Below the pieces are notes generated by a model, which worked only from the letters and a program-made list of their open reading frames with translations, was not told the origin of the DNA and did no database searches. The position numbers and the translations under genes were made by a program. A stretch of DNA of 39,444 nucleotides from Planctomycetota bacterium (lineage in GTDB: Bacteria; Planctomycetota; Planctomycetia; Gemmatales; Gemmataceae), in assembly GCA_021807595.1 (NCBI GenBank), contig JAKBCS010000037.1, forward strand, positions 1 to 39,444, written 5' to 3'. Positions 7,676-15,997 of this stretch are shown here, piece after piece (the first letter of the stretch is position 1; each line of letters starts with the position of its first letter).

Positions 7676-8812
7676 ATGATGGGGCAAGGGATTCAATCGA
7701 GCCAAATGGCTCCGCCCGTTCGACGAGAAGAAGCAAACCGAAGGCCGAAATTCATCGGCAGCAGCGATTTTCAGGTGGAACTCCGCAGGAGGATGGACGA
7801 ATTCTTTCAACGCACCGGGCGCAGGCGGCGCGGCTGCTGGCAGATGTCCGTGAAAATGGCGACACTCTTCGCTCTCTTCGCGGCTTCCTATGTCCTGCTT
7901 GTGTTCGTCGCTCAGACCTGGTGGCAGGCTATTCCCCCCGCCATTCTGCTCGGCTTGACCACTGCGGCCATCGGTTTTAACGTCCAGCACGACGGCGGAC
8001 ATCAGGCGTATTCCAATCGATCCTGGATCAACAAGCTAACGGCGTTGACGATGGATTTGATCGGCGGAAGTTCGTACGTTTGGCACTGGAAGCACAATGT
8101 CTTCCACCACACCTACGTCAACATCACCGGACACGACTCCGACATCGACCTGGGCATCCTCGGCCGGCTGACACCGCATCAGAAACACTATTGGTTCCAC
8201 CGCTGGCAACACTTTTATCTCTGGCCCCTCTATGGCTTACTGACCATCAATTGGCACCTGGTAGGCGATTTTCACAACGTCGTCACCGGGCAAATCGGCA
8301 CCTGTCGTTTTCCGCGACCGCGCGGATGGGATTTGCTTCTTTTCCTCTCCGGAAAGATGATCTTCTTCACTCTCGTACTCGGTATTCCTCTGTTGGTTCA
8401 CCGCGCGTGGGTGGTGTTGCTGTTCTTCGGTGCCGTCGAGGCACTTTTGGGGATGACCCTCAGCATCGTCTTTCAGCTGGCGCACGCCGTCGAGGAGGCG
8501 GATTTCCCGATGGCCAACCGGGACACCGGCCGGATGGAACACTCTTGGGCGGTGCATCAGGTCGAGACGACGGTGGACTTCGCTCGTGGGAGCCGCTCGA
8601 TGGCGTGGCTGCTCGGCGGACTAAACTTCCAAATCGAACACCACCTGTTCCCGAACATTTGCCACGTCAACTACCCGGCGATGTCGAAAGTGGTCGAAGC
8701 GACCTGCCGGGAGTACGGGGTGCGATACAAGGAGCATTCGTCCATCCTCGCCGGTCTCGCATCGCACTACCGTTGGCTGCGACGTATGGGAATGCCGAAC
8801 ACCACCGCATGA
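7676..8812 (+). CDS. Membrane fatty-acid desaturase (acyl-lipid / linoleoyl-CoA type)
   Basis: A 378-residue integral membrane enzyme with the three histidine boxes that hold the di-iron centre: HDGGH in NVQHDGGHQAY, HNVFHH in WKHNVFHHTYVN, and QIEHH in LNFQIEHHLFPN. The Q-x-x-HH form of the third box is typical of front-end (delta-6-like) and related acyl-lipid desaturases. Hydrophobic spans lie at ~60-100 and ~220-265. There is no N-terminal cytochrome b5 domain, so an external electron donor such as ferredoxin is expected. GAGGAG lies 7-8 nt before the ATG. The reaction would be O2-dependent introduction of a double bond into membrane acyl chains, as expected for adjusting fluidity. Regiospecificity cannot be read from the sequence. 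Confidence 0.94.
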   Translation: MMGQGIQSSQMAPPVRREEANRRPKFIGSSDFQVELRRRMDEFFQRTGRRRRGCWQMSVKMATLFALFAASYVLLVFVAQTWWQAIPPAILLGLTTAAIGFNVQHDGGHQAYSNRSWINKLTALTMDLIGGSSYVWHWKHNVFHHTYVNITGHDSDIDLGILGRLTPHQKHYWFHRWQHFYLWPLYGLLTINWHLVGDFHNVVTGQIGTCRFPRPRGWDLLLFLSGKMIFFTLVLGIPLLVHRAWVVLLFFGAVEALLGMTLSIVFQLAHAVEEADFPMANRDTGRMEHSWAVHQVETTVDFARGSRSMAWLLGGLNFQIEHHLFPNICHVNYPAMSKVVEATCREYGVRYKEHSSILAGLASHYRWLRRMGMPNTTA

Positions 8813-8874
8813 AGAGAGCGAGTTCTCGGCAACAAGCGCATAGGGGCGGGACGGCAAGACGCGCCTCGAAATCC

Positions 8875-8903
8875 ACGAGCGTATCGGCAAGGGATACGCT
8901 CGT
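8875..8903 (+). terminator. Hairpin after desaturase gene, possible terminator
   Basis: A perfect 11-bp stem, ACGAGCGTATC with GATACGCTCGT, encloses a 7-nt loop (8886-8892) 63 bp after the desaturase stop codon. A T7 run follows, but only about 30 bp later (near 8931), so termination would not be the standard hairpin-U type. It separates the desaturase gene from the Hsp90-like gene. Confidence 0.55.
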
Positions 8904-9027
8904 CGGTATTCAGACGCGGGCGGTTTCTCAATTTTTTTGCCTACGCTCCTCGACGGCGCTCGCGTCTCTTGGTAAGTTTGGGTGATTCTTCGTTTCGACA
9001 AGAGTTACCGAGATCGAGGGGCGGCCC

Positions 9028-10881
9028 ATGGATTACAAGTTTCAGATCAACCTTCGCGGCATCATCGAGTTGTTGTCCAACCATTTGTACAGCGGGCCGG
9101 AAGTCTTTCTGCGAGAACTGCTGCAAAACGGCGTCGATGCCATCCGCGCGCGCCAGAATCTCGACCCGGATCATCGCGGCGAGATCACTATGGAAGTGCT
9201 GGGGGCGCGCGGCGGGAAAGCGCCGACGTTGGTATTCACCGACAACGGCATCGGCTTGAACGAAGACGAGATTCATCGCTTTTTGGCCACCATCGGCCAA
9301 AGCTCGAAGAACGCTGAGTTCTGGGAACGACCGAGCGATTTCATCGGCCAATTCGGCATCGGTCTGTTGTCGTGCTTCGTGGTGAGCGAGGAAATCGTCG
9401 TCATCACGCGCTCGGCGGCCTCGCCCCAACCCTCTTCACCTGAAGGGGCAGACAGCAGGGCGAGGGGGCTTGAATGGCGCGGTAAACCGAACGGAACCTA
9501 CACCATCAAGGTTATCGAGCGCGATCTGGAACCCGGTACGCAGGTGTACTTGACCTGCAAGAAGGGTTGCGAGGAACATTTCGAGGTCGAACGGCTCGTC
9601 GAGCGGGCAACGCACTTCGGGGGACTGTTGCCTTATCCGATCCGTCTGATCTCCGGCAACGGTTCGCGTCCCATCAACGCCGAGGGACCGCCGTGGCGAC
9701 GGCGCGGCGGCAGCGAGAAAGCGCGCCGAGCTGCGCTCTTGGAGTATGGCCGCAAGACTTTCGACGTAGATTTCTTCGACGCCATCCCATTGCGCTCGTC
9801 GGTGGGCGAAGTGGAAGGCGTCGCTTTCGTGCTGCCTTTCTCGCCGAGTTTGGCCACCAAACGCACCCATCGCGTGTATCTCAAACACATGCTGCTGTCG
9901 GAGAACGCCGAGGATCTGGTGCCGGATTGGGCCTTCTTCGTTAAATGCGTCGTCAACGCCAACGATCTGCGGCCCACTGCCTCGCGCGAATCGTTTTACG
10001 AGGACGACAAACTCGCCTCCACCCGCGAAGCACTCGGACAATGTCTGCGCGACTACCTCTTCGATCTGGCCAAGAATCATCCGGAACGCTTGCAGCAGTT
10101 CATCGCTCTGCACCATTTGTCGATCAAGGCTCTCGCCGTTTGCGACGACGAGTTTTATCGTCTCTTTATCGACTGGATGCCGTTCGAGACGACGCTCGGC
10201 GATATGACGCTGGGCGAATATCGCAAAGATAACCCGGTGATCCGCTACGTCGCGCACCTCGATCAATTTCGGCAGATTGCCCGCGTGGCCGCCGCGCAAG
10301 ATTTGTGCGTCCTCAACGGTGCTTATACCTATAACGCCGAGCTGCTCGAAAAATTCTCCGAGGTGTTCCCCGACGAGCAAGTGGAAGAAATCGATCCGGC
10401 CGGGTTGACGCAGAGCTTCGAGGATCTGGCGCTGGAGGAGCGCGAGGAGATGTTCGCGCTCACCAAGACGGCCGATCTCGTGCTGCAACCTTACAAGTGT
10501 TCGGCGGAGATCAAGAAGTTTCTGCCCCAAGAGTTACCGGCTCTTTTCAGCACGAACGCCGACGCTGGGTTCCTACGCTCCGCCGAACAATCGCGCGAGA
10601 TTTGCGACGCGCTGTGGTCGTCGGTGTTGGATAATTTGACGGCGAAACATGCGCGCGATGTCTACGCGCAATTGTGCTTCAACTATCGCAATCCCTTGGT
10701 TCGCAAGCTGGCACAGATCCGCGATAGGACTTTGTTGCGGCGGTCCATCGAGATGCTGTACGTTCAAGCGCTGCTTCTGGGACACCATCCACTCAGCGCG
10801 CGGGAGATGGCTTTGTTGAACGAGGGACTGCTCGGCCTGATCGAATGGGGACTCGACGCAGGACAGCGAGGTGAGGCATGA
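9028..10881 (+). CDS. Hsp90-family (HtpG-like) chaperone, divergent
   Basis: A 617-residue protein with an N-terminal GHKL ATPase domain: FLRELLQNGVDAIR (E30 and N34 are the catalytic/Mg pair), TDNGIGL (71-77), the lid-side ATIGQSS (88-93) and GQFGIGLLSCF (107-117). The middle and C-terminal parts keep an Hsp90-like layout (RESFYEDD, arginine near the ATP site), but similarity to HtpG falls toward the C terminus. Residues ~131-149 are a hydrophilic insertion coded by a DNA palindrome (see the repeat at 9419). The start ATG has GAGGGG about 10 nt upstream. The stop overlaps the next gene by ATGA, so the two are translationally coupled. The expected role is ATP-driven chaperoning. The partner gene suggests a dedicated co-chaperone or client. 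Confidence 0.88.
   Translation: MDYKFQINLRGIIELLSNHLYSGPEVFLRELLQNGVDAIRARQNLDPDHRGEITMEVLGARGGKAPTLVFTDNGIGLNEDEIHRFLATIGQSSKNAEFWERPSDFIGQFGIGLLSCFVVSEEIVVITRSAASPQPSSPEGADSRARGLEWRGKPNGTYTIKVIERDLEPGTQVYLTCKKGCEEHFEVERLVERATHFGGLLPYPIRLISGNGSRPINAEGPPWRRRGGSEKARRAALLEYGRKTFDVDFFDAIPLRSSVGEVEGVAFVLPFSPSLATKRTHRVYLKHMLLSENAEDLVPDWAFFVKCVVNANDLRPTASRESFYEDDKLASTREALGQCLRDYLFDLAKNHPERLQQFIALHHLSIKALAVCDDEFYRLFIDWMPFETTLGDMTLGEYRKDNPVIRYVAHLDQFRQIARVAAAQDLCVLNGAYTYNAELLEKFSEVFPDEQVEEIDPAGLTQSFEDLALEEREEMFALTKTADLVLQPYKCSAEIKKFLPQELPALFSTNADAGFLRSAEQSREICDALWSSVLDNLTAKHARDVYAQLCFNYRNPLVRKLAQIRDRTLLRRSIEMLYVQALLLGHHPLSAREMALLNEGLLGLIEWGLDAGQRGEA
9419..9465. repeat. Palindromic element inside the Hsp90-like coding sequence
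   Basis: CCTCGCCC (9419-9426) pairs exactly with GGGCGAGG (9458-9465) around a 31-nt middle that includes CACCTGAAGGGGC. It is read in frame as a proline/serine/arginine-rich insert (SPQPSSPEGADSRARG) between ATPase-domain strands. The pattern, CTCGCCCCAACCCTC...TGAAGGGG...GCGAGG, is like intergenic palindromes common in such genomes; a partial relative (CCCCTCTCCCCTGAGTAC...GCGAGGGC) lies near 32190 between two genes. Confidence 0.7.
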
Positions 10882-12008
10882 ATATCGATTATCGAGATGC
10901 GGCTGTAGACCTCTTGGAGCAAGCGGAAGATTTGCCGGAGTGCCCGTCGAAACTGGCGCTCTTGGAAGAAGCGGTCCGCTTGGCCGACACCCACCGAGAC
11001 ACGGAGTTGGGCGACGAGGCGCGCGAGGCTTTAATCCAGACGGCGACGTTTACCGGCTATCCGGAGAAGGCGCTGGTGGCGTTCTCGTGGCGCTTGGCGC
11101 AGGCGGATCGCGCGCCGGAGCAGTTCCCCGAATCGCGGTTGATGTGGGCGTACAAGTGGATCGCCGGTTCGCTGGCGAGCTTCCCCCAAATCTCGCGGCA
11201 GCAGATCGACGATGCGTTCGAGGACATGGCGGTGCGCTTTCGCCGTTCGGGATACGGGATGCGGTCGGTGTACAAAATCCGTTGGGAAGCCGCCCTCGAC
11301 ATGAGAGAACCGGATGAAGCGCGTCGCTATTATCGCCTGTGGGACAAGACGCCGCGCGATGCCAACAGCGATTGCAACGCCTGCGAGCAAGACTGTCGCG
11401 TTTTCTATCACGTCTATTTCGGCAAGCTCGAAAAGGCGCTACAACTGGCCGAGCCGATCCTGAGAGGTTCCATGTCGTGCGGCACGGTCCCCGAACGAAC
11501 CTTCGGTCGCGTCTTGCTGCCGCTCCTCCGTTTGGGAAGGGTCGATGAGGCCGCCGAATACTACCGCAAAGGCTATCGTCTGGCGAGCGGAAATCGAGAG
11601 TTTCTGGATTGCCTCGGCGACTATTTGATTTTTCTCGTGCTGACCGGCAATCTATCGCAAGGCGTCAAACTGTTTGAAAGACATCTCGGATGGGCCGTGG
11701 AGACGATGGATCTGTATGCGCGCTGGCGATTTTATGCAGCGGTGAGCTACTTTTTGCCCCTGCTCGCGCAGAGCGGTCGGACGGAGTTGAAACTGCGTTT
11801 GATTGAAGAAACGCCCGGCTACCGTGCGGACGGACGCTATGAAACAGCGCGATTGGCGTCGCTGTTCGACTCCCTGTGCCGCGAGCTTGCCGCGCAGTTC
11901 GATGCGCGAAACGGCAACGACGGCTTCGCTCGGACATTGGCCAAGCAGAAACGCCTGAAGCGTTGGGCGACGCCCTATCCGCTTCCGCGCGGTCGCAAGA
12001 CTAATTGA
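10878..12008 (+). CDS. Helical-repeat (TPR-like) protein coupled to Hsp90-like gene
   Basis: A 376-residue, almost wholly alpha-helical protein with no signal peptide or membrane span. Weak TPR-like helical pairs can be seen, for example LGRVDEAAEYYRKGYRLA and FGKLEKALQLAEPIL, with similar spacing through the middle. A central cysteine cluster, CNACEQDC, is notable and could bind metal or form disulfides. The ATG overlaps the stop of the Hsp90-like gene by four bases (ATGA). TPR proteins are the classic Hsp90 co-chaperones in eukaryotes; bacterial Hsp90s usually lack a dedicated one, so the coupling is of interest. The chaperone here does not end in MEEVD, so any contact must use another surface. 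Function is inferred from context only. It ends 13 bp from the convergent kinase gene. Confidence 0.78.
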   Translation: MNIDYRDAAVDLLEQAEDLPECPSKLALLEEAVRLADTHRDTELGDEAREALIQTATFTGYPEKALVAFSWRLAQADRAPEQFPESRLMWAYKWIAGSLASFPQISRQQIDDAFEDMAVRFRRSGYGMRSVYKIRWEAALDMREPDEARRYYRLWDKTPRDANSDCNACEQDCRVFYHVYFGKLEKALQLAEPILRGSMSCGTVPERTFGRVLLPLLRLGRVDEAAEYYRKGYRLASGNREFLDCLGDYLIFLVLTGNLSQGVKLFERHLGWAVETMDLYARWRFYAAVSYFLPLLAQSGRTELKLRLIEETPGYRADGRYETARLASLFDSLCRELAAQFDARNGNDGFARTLAKQKRLKRWATPYPLPRGRKTN

Positions 12009-12021
12009 ATGAGAAACGATC

Positions 12022-13326
12022 TTAAAAGAAGAAAAAAGCGATGATGGCGGTGAGCAAGAACAACGCGATCAAGAACCCCCATTTCATCAGTTCCATCGCT
12101 GTCGAGGGGGCAAGGTCGTGTTCGCCGGTTTTCGATTGAAGTGATACGACCGGCGGTCCCGATTTTGCCGGCGTCGATTGCTTCACGCGGGGATGCGTTG
12201 CCACGGTGTCGTCGGAAGGCGACGATGCCGGGCGAGGCGAGGGGGCTTTCGGCACCGTCAACGGCGCGGCCTCGACGACGAGATCGCGGAACTCGGCATG
12301 ACCGCGCAACGCCTCGAACGGCCCGGCTTTTGTGCGCGCCGCGCGTACGTTGCTGGCATCGCCGAGCAATCCGTCCTTGAGCGAGCGCCGAACCGCCGAG
12401 ACGGTGCCTTTCACGGTATGCGAAGTGCCCAATTCATCCTTATAAACCAGATACCACAAGTCCTGTTGCGGCGTGCTGCTGTCCACGGTCGGTAGACGGC
12501 GCGTACTGTGCCCGGTCAAATCTTCCACGAATTCGCGGCACGAGGTGGGACGCTTCTCCGGATCGGCGCTCATGGCCCGACGGATCGCCCACTCGACGCG
12601 CTCCGAAAGATCGGGCACCAACTGGCGCGGCGGAGTCAAATCGTTCTGAATCTTCTTCATCCAAGCGTCGAGCGGGCCGGTCGAGCGAAACGGTAATTCG
12701 CCCGTTACCATCTGATATAAGGTCGCGCCCAAACTGTAGATGTCGCAGCGTATGTCGGCGTTCTTGGCGTTTCGGAACTGCTCCGGTGCCATGAAGTGTG
12801 GCGTGCCCAATCCGCGGCCGGTCTTAGTCAGATTGAGATCCGTCTCCGTCTCCTTGACCAAACCGAGGTCGGCCAATTTGGCGATGCCGTCCGGCGTCAC
12901 CAGAATGTTATCCGGCTTCACGTCGCGGTGGATCAAATTCTGCTTGTGGGCGCGGTGCAGCCCTTGAGCCACCTGAGCGATGATGCGAATGGCTTCCGAT
13001 TCGGACATGCGGCCCTGGCGTTCCAGCTTTTGTCCCAGCGATTCGCCTTCGACGAACTCCATGACCAGATACGGCATGTTGCCGTTGTCGCTGTAGTCGA
13101 GCGCGCGAACGATGTTCGGATGATCGAGCCGACTGGCGGCGCGAAACTCTTGCTCGAAGCGTTTGAGCAAAACGGGATTCTGCGCCATGTGTGGAGGCAT
13201 GATTTTGATGGCGACGATCGAACCCGATTCGCGGTGCCTTCCGCGATAGATCGCGCCCATGCCTCCCTCGGCAACCTTTTCGAGGAGATCGTAATTGCCG
13301 ACGGACTTTGCGGTGTCGATCCCCAT
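12022..13326 (-). CDS. Tail-anchored Ser/Thr protein kinase
   Basis: A Hanks-type kinase. The ATG at 13326 follows GGGGGAA; longer starts at 13347, 13353 or a GTG at 13416 are possible. The kinase domain occupies roughly residues 10-280: glycine loop AEGGMGAIYRG, AIKIM lysine, catalytic HRDVKPDN, DLG in place of DFG (LADLGLVKE), GTPHFMAPEQ and CDIYSLG. It is followed by a ~60-residue module (LWYLVYKDELGTSHTVKGT...GPFEALRGHAEFRDLV) that seems to be an accessory domain, a proline/serine-rich linker, and a C-terminal hydrophobic segment (KWGFLIALFLLTAIIAFFFF) ending at the stop. The membrane is therefore reached by a tail anchor with no outside domain, unlike PASTA kinases. It is convergent to the Hsp90/TPR pair. 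Signal and targets are unknown. Confidence 0.93.
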   Translation of the reverse strand: MGIDTAKSVGNYDLLEKVAEGGMGAIYRGRHRESGSIVAIKIMPPHMAQNPVLLKRFEQEFRAASRLDHPNIVRALDYSDNGNMPYLVMEFVEGESLGQKLERQGRMSESEAIRIIAQVAQGLHRAHKQNLIHRDVKPDNILVTPDGIAKLADLGLVKETETDLNLTKTGRGLGTPHFMAPEQFRNAKNADIRCDIYSLGATLYQMVTGELPFRSTGPLDAWMKKIQNDLTPPRQLVPDLSERVEWAIRRAMSADPEKRPTSCREFVEDLTGHSTRRLPTVDSSTPQQDLWYLVYKDELGTSHTVKGTVSAVRRSLKDGLLGDASNVRAARTKAGPFEALRGHAEFRDLVVEAAPLTVPKAPSPRPASSPSDDTVATHPRVKQSTPAKSGPPVVSLQSKTGEHDLAPSTAMELMKWGFLIALFLLTAIIAFFFF

Positions 13327-13679
13327 CGCTTTCGGTTCCCCCTGCATCGACATGGGTCGGACCAATCGGCCCGACTTGACCTCCGCATCGAGCCTGTCGG
13401 CCCAAGCGAGATTCACACCGAAGTAATTCTATCTTGCTTCGGGATTGGACGCATGGCAAATTTTGACAATTCTTCGGCTTGCGCGATTTTCTCGCCTCGA
13501 ACGATTGCATCGGAGACGCCGACAAATCCGCCGTCTCCCCTCACGAAACGCGGGCGATTCGGGCAATTTAGGCAAATTCCTCTAGCATCGCCTCGCGGAA
13601 TCGGCCACAATAAAAACGACCCACGACGACAGGTTCCTTTCCTTTCGCCGTGGACGGAGAGCCGAACGCGGAGAACACC
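13327..13679. other. Divergent intergenic region between kinase and coiled-coil cluster
   Basis: This region separates the minus-strand kinase from the plus-strand membrane protein cluster and must carry both promoters. The first ~90 bp could be kinase coding sequence if the upstream GTG is used. A TTGACA occurs near 13463 on the plus strand, but no convincing -10 box stands 16-18 bp after it. No repeat or RNA gene was seen. Confidence 0.4.
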
Positions 13680-14936
13680 ATGTCGTTATTCGGTAAGATC
13701 CTGGCGTTTCTCAACATTTTTGCCATTGTGGGCGCGGTCTCACTGATGGCGATGAATTATGGCAAGCGTCAAAGTTGGCAATACGCCGTCTTTCGTGAAG
13801 AGTTGATGATTAACGGATTGCCGCTCGACGACAAGGACGTGGACGAACGGCAGGAACCCATCAAGGACAAGATCGGCGAAAAGACGCAGCAGGATCTGTT
13901 CAAACAGGCGTATCCTACCACGCCGGTGGCCACGCAAGCCGCCGAGGTGGATCGCGTCAAACAGGAACTCGACAATCAGATCCGCAGCGCCGGCGACAAG
14001 AAGAAGCAGCTTTACACGTTGGCCCGCATTCTCGCTCCGACATCCCTTACCTTTGAAAAACGTCAGCAGGCGGTGGCCTACGAGTCGTATCTGCGCGACG
14101 ACAAGACCTTCGACGAACTGAAAACGCGCCTGAAGAGCGCTCACGACATCGCCAAGGCCAACCGCGCCAAGCCGTATGAAGAAGCGTTTCACGACGCCCT
14201 TAACGGAGTGTTCCGCGATCCTCCTGGCCCACTTGCCGAAGCGTTCTTGGCCATCGTCAAGGCCGAGCCGGCCGCGCCGTTCGAGCAAGCACTCGATCGT
14301 TCGCTCGACAATCAACTAACGCAGCTTCGCGGCCAGTTCGAGCAACTCTTTACCGATGCCAAGGAAGGCGGCGAGGGCATCAAAGGCGGGGCGGCGACGC
14401 AGCGCAAAAGCGCCACGGCTCGGCTCTTGTTCGACATGGTCGAAGCCATGCCGAGTCAACCCGGTGGCGAGGCTCAGCCCGATTTGGTGAACAATCGCGC
14501 TTACTATCGCGTCCTTATCGTCGTCGGCGTCAAGGCCGCGCTGGAGGCGGCCAACGAACGGGCCGTCGTCTTGCAAGACCTCGCGTTCGAGGCGGACATG
14601 GAACGGCTGCGCGAACGCAATCTCTTCGCGGTCGAGCATCGCAAGGTCGTCGATTTGGCGCGCGATAAGAAGGCCGAGGTCGAATCGAATACCCTTTTGC
14701 TGGCGCGGAAGAAGAAAGAGTTCGACGCGCATCAGGTCGCTTTAGAGAAACGCAAGCGCGATGTCGCCTACTACCAGGAACAGTTGGCGGCGACTCGTGC
14801 GAAAACGACCGAACGCCTGCAAAAGCTCCAAGGTTTGAGCGATCGACTTCTCCGCGAACGGGTTGAACTCCATCGCAACACGCTGGAAAATCAGGAGTTG
14901 GAGAAACAACTGCGAACGCTTGAAGAGGGGCGCTAA
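13680..14936 (+). CDS. N-anchored coiled-coil membrane protein (cluster gene 1)
   Basis: A 418-residue protein that starts at the ATG at 13680 (GGAG nine bases upstream). Residues 1-25 (SLFGKILAFLNIFAIVGAVS) form a single membrane anchor beginning with the GKIL-FLN pattern seen in two following genes. The rest is hydrophilic and highly charged, with long heptad-like helices: RKVVDLARDKKAEVESN, then EKRKRDVAYYQEQLAAT and an ending ENQELEKQLRTLEEGR. I do not recognise a catalytic domain. It is first of four consecutive genes for N-anchored proteins, with a 56-bp gap to the next. A structural or scaffolding role at the cytoplasmic membrane is an inference from architecture. Orientation of the large domain relative to the membrane is not clear, because the segment could also be an uncleaved signal. 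Confidence 0.85.
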   Translation: MSLFGKILAFLNIFAIVGAVSLMAMNYGKRQSWQYAVFREELMINGLPLDDKDVDERQEPIKDKIGEKTQQDLFKQAYPTTPVATQAAEVDRVKQELDNQIRSAGDKKKQLYTLARILAPTSLTFEKRQQAVAYESYLRDDKTFDELKTRLKSAHDIAKANRAKPYEEAFHDALNGVFRDPPGPLAEAFLAIVKAEPAAPFEQALDRSLDNQLTQLRGQFEQLFTDAKEGGEGIKGGAATQRKSATARLLFDMVEAMPSQPGGEAQPDLVNNRAYYRVLIVVGVKAALEAANERAVVLQDLAFEADMERLRERNLFAVEHRKVVDLARDKKAEVESNTLLLARKKKEFDAHQVALEKRKRDVAYYQEQLAATRAKTTERLQKLQGLSDRLLRERVELHRNTLENQELEKQLRTLEEGR

Positions 14937-14992
14937 AGCGCCGCGACTCGACGAGCCGGAACCGAAGAGACAACCTCCGAGGATACGATCCC

Positions 14993-15760
14993 ATGACGCT
15001 GTTCGGCAAATTGCTGGTGCTTTTCAACTTGGCTTTTTCCATACTTTTGGCGAGTTGGGCGTTCAACGTGTACGCCAACGGCATCGACTGGACCGATAGC
15101 AAGGACAAAGGGTCGCCCCCCGCGCCGCTGGGCATGTTTGCCAAACGAGCCGTCGTCCTCGGCGATTTGTGGAAGAGCGTGGCTCCCACCCAAGCCAATT
15201 GGACTGCCGAACGCGAGAAACTGCGCAAGGAAGAGGCGCGTCTCGTCGCCGATCGCCAATGGTACGATAAGGAAATCCGCTATGTCCTCGATGGCCCCGC
15301 GAAGGGCAAGGGCATCTCCGAGGTTGCCGTCGCCACGAAGGACGACAATAATACCGGCGTGAAGAAGGGGCAGATCCTCGTCGATGACAAGGGACTTCCG
15401 GTCATGCTGCCTCTGCGCGATTTGGCCAACAATCCTCTCCAACTTCAGTCGTTGGCCGAATACAATAGAGAGGACGATGCGCTGCTGGTGGCCATCCAAG
15501 ACGTGATGGCCAAGCACGAACAGCAGATCGTCGAGTCGAATCGGCTTACCGATCTCATCATCGGCACCAAGACGATGCGCGGATTCTTGCAGCGCATTGA
15601 AGACGAAAAGGAAAAGTACAAGGACGTTCTCGTCGAGATGAAACTGGTCGAACCGATGTACATTAACACGCTCGTCGAAGCACAATTGATCGGCAAGCGA
15701 CACGATCAGATGGAGAAACGGAAAGCCGAGTTGATGAAGTTGAACGTAGCGAGCAAGTAG
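14993..15760 (+). CDS. N-anchored coiled-coil membrane protein (cluster gene 2)
   Basis: A 255-residue protein with the N-terminal anchor LFGKLLVLFNLAFSILLASWAF (residues 3-24), closely like that of the flanking genes. The soluble part has a charged stretch with WTAEREKLRKEEARLVADRQW, a beta-rich middle, and helical regions near the C terminus (RIEDEKEKYKDVLVEMKLVEP, HDQMEKRKAELMKL). No enzyme motif or lipobox is seen. GAGGAT lies about 10 nt before the ATG. It follows gene 1 by 56 bp, and a 237-bp gap with a possible promoter separates it from gene 3. Function unknown. Genes of this pattern are, to my knowledge, found mainly in planctomycetes and annotated only as hypothetical. Confidence 0.85.
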   Translation: MTLFGKLLVLFNLAFSILLASWAFNVYANGIDWTDSKDKGSPPAPLGMFAKRAVVLGDLWKSVAPTQANWTAEREKLRKEEARLVADRQWYDKEIRYVLDGPAKGKGISEVAVATKDDNNTGVKKGQILVDDKGLPVMLPLRDLANNPLQLQSLAEYNREDDALLVAIQDVMAKHEQQIVESNRLTDLIIGTKTMRGFLQRIEDEKEKYKDVLVEMKLVEPMYINTLVEAQLIGKRHDQMEKRKAELMKLNVASK

Positions 15761-15842
15761 AGGCGTTCGGCGAGAGAGGGGCAACTCCCTTCCTTCGGTG
15801 CGAGATCTGGGAGCAAGCGCTGCCCCACGCCAGAAATTGGTC

Positions 15843-15871
15843 TTGACACGGAATCAAGGCGACGGCATAGA
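15843..15871 (+). promoter_or_regulatory. Candidate sigma-70 type promoter for cluster gene 3
   Basis: A perfect TTGACA (15843-15848) is followed 17 bp later by CATAGA (15866-15871), which matches TATAAT only in part. It lies in the 237-bp gap before the third coiled-coil gene, so genes 3 and 4 may have their own transcript. Confidence 0.3.
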
Positions 15872-15997
15872 TGCCACCCCTACTCGCATTGGGGGAACAA
15901 CTGCGAGTGGGGTTTGCCGCACAAAATGTAATGAGAGAGCGGACGGCCTGCGGTGTCGGCCTGAGTCGCGCGGCCGCGCCAAAAGGGGGGAAAGACC

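Noticed and set aside
9436-10530. 364-residue frame antisense to the Hsp90-like gene
   Set aside because: Long because of GC-rich codon bias; no motif, and the plus strand carries clear ATPase motifs.
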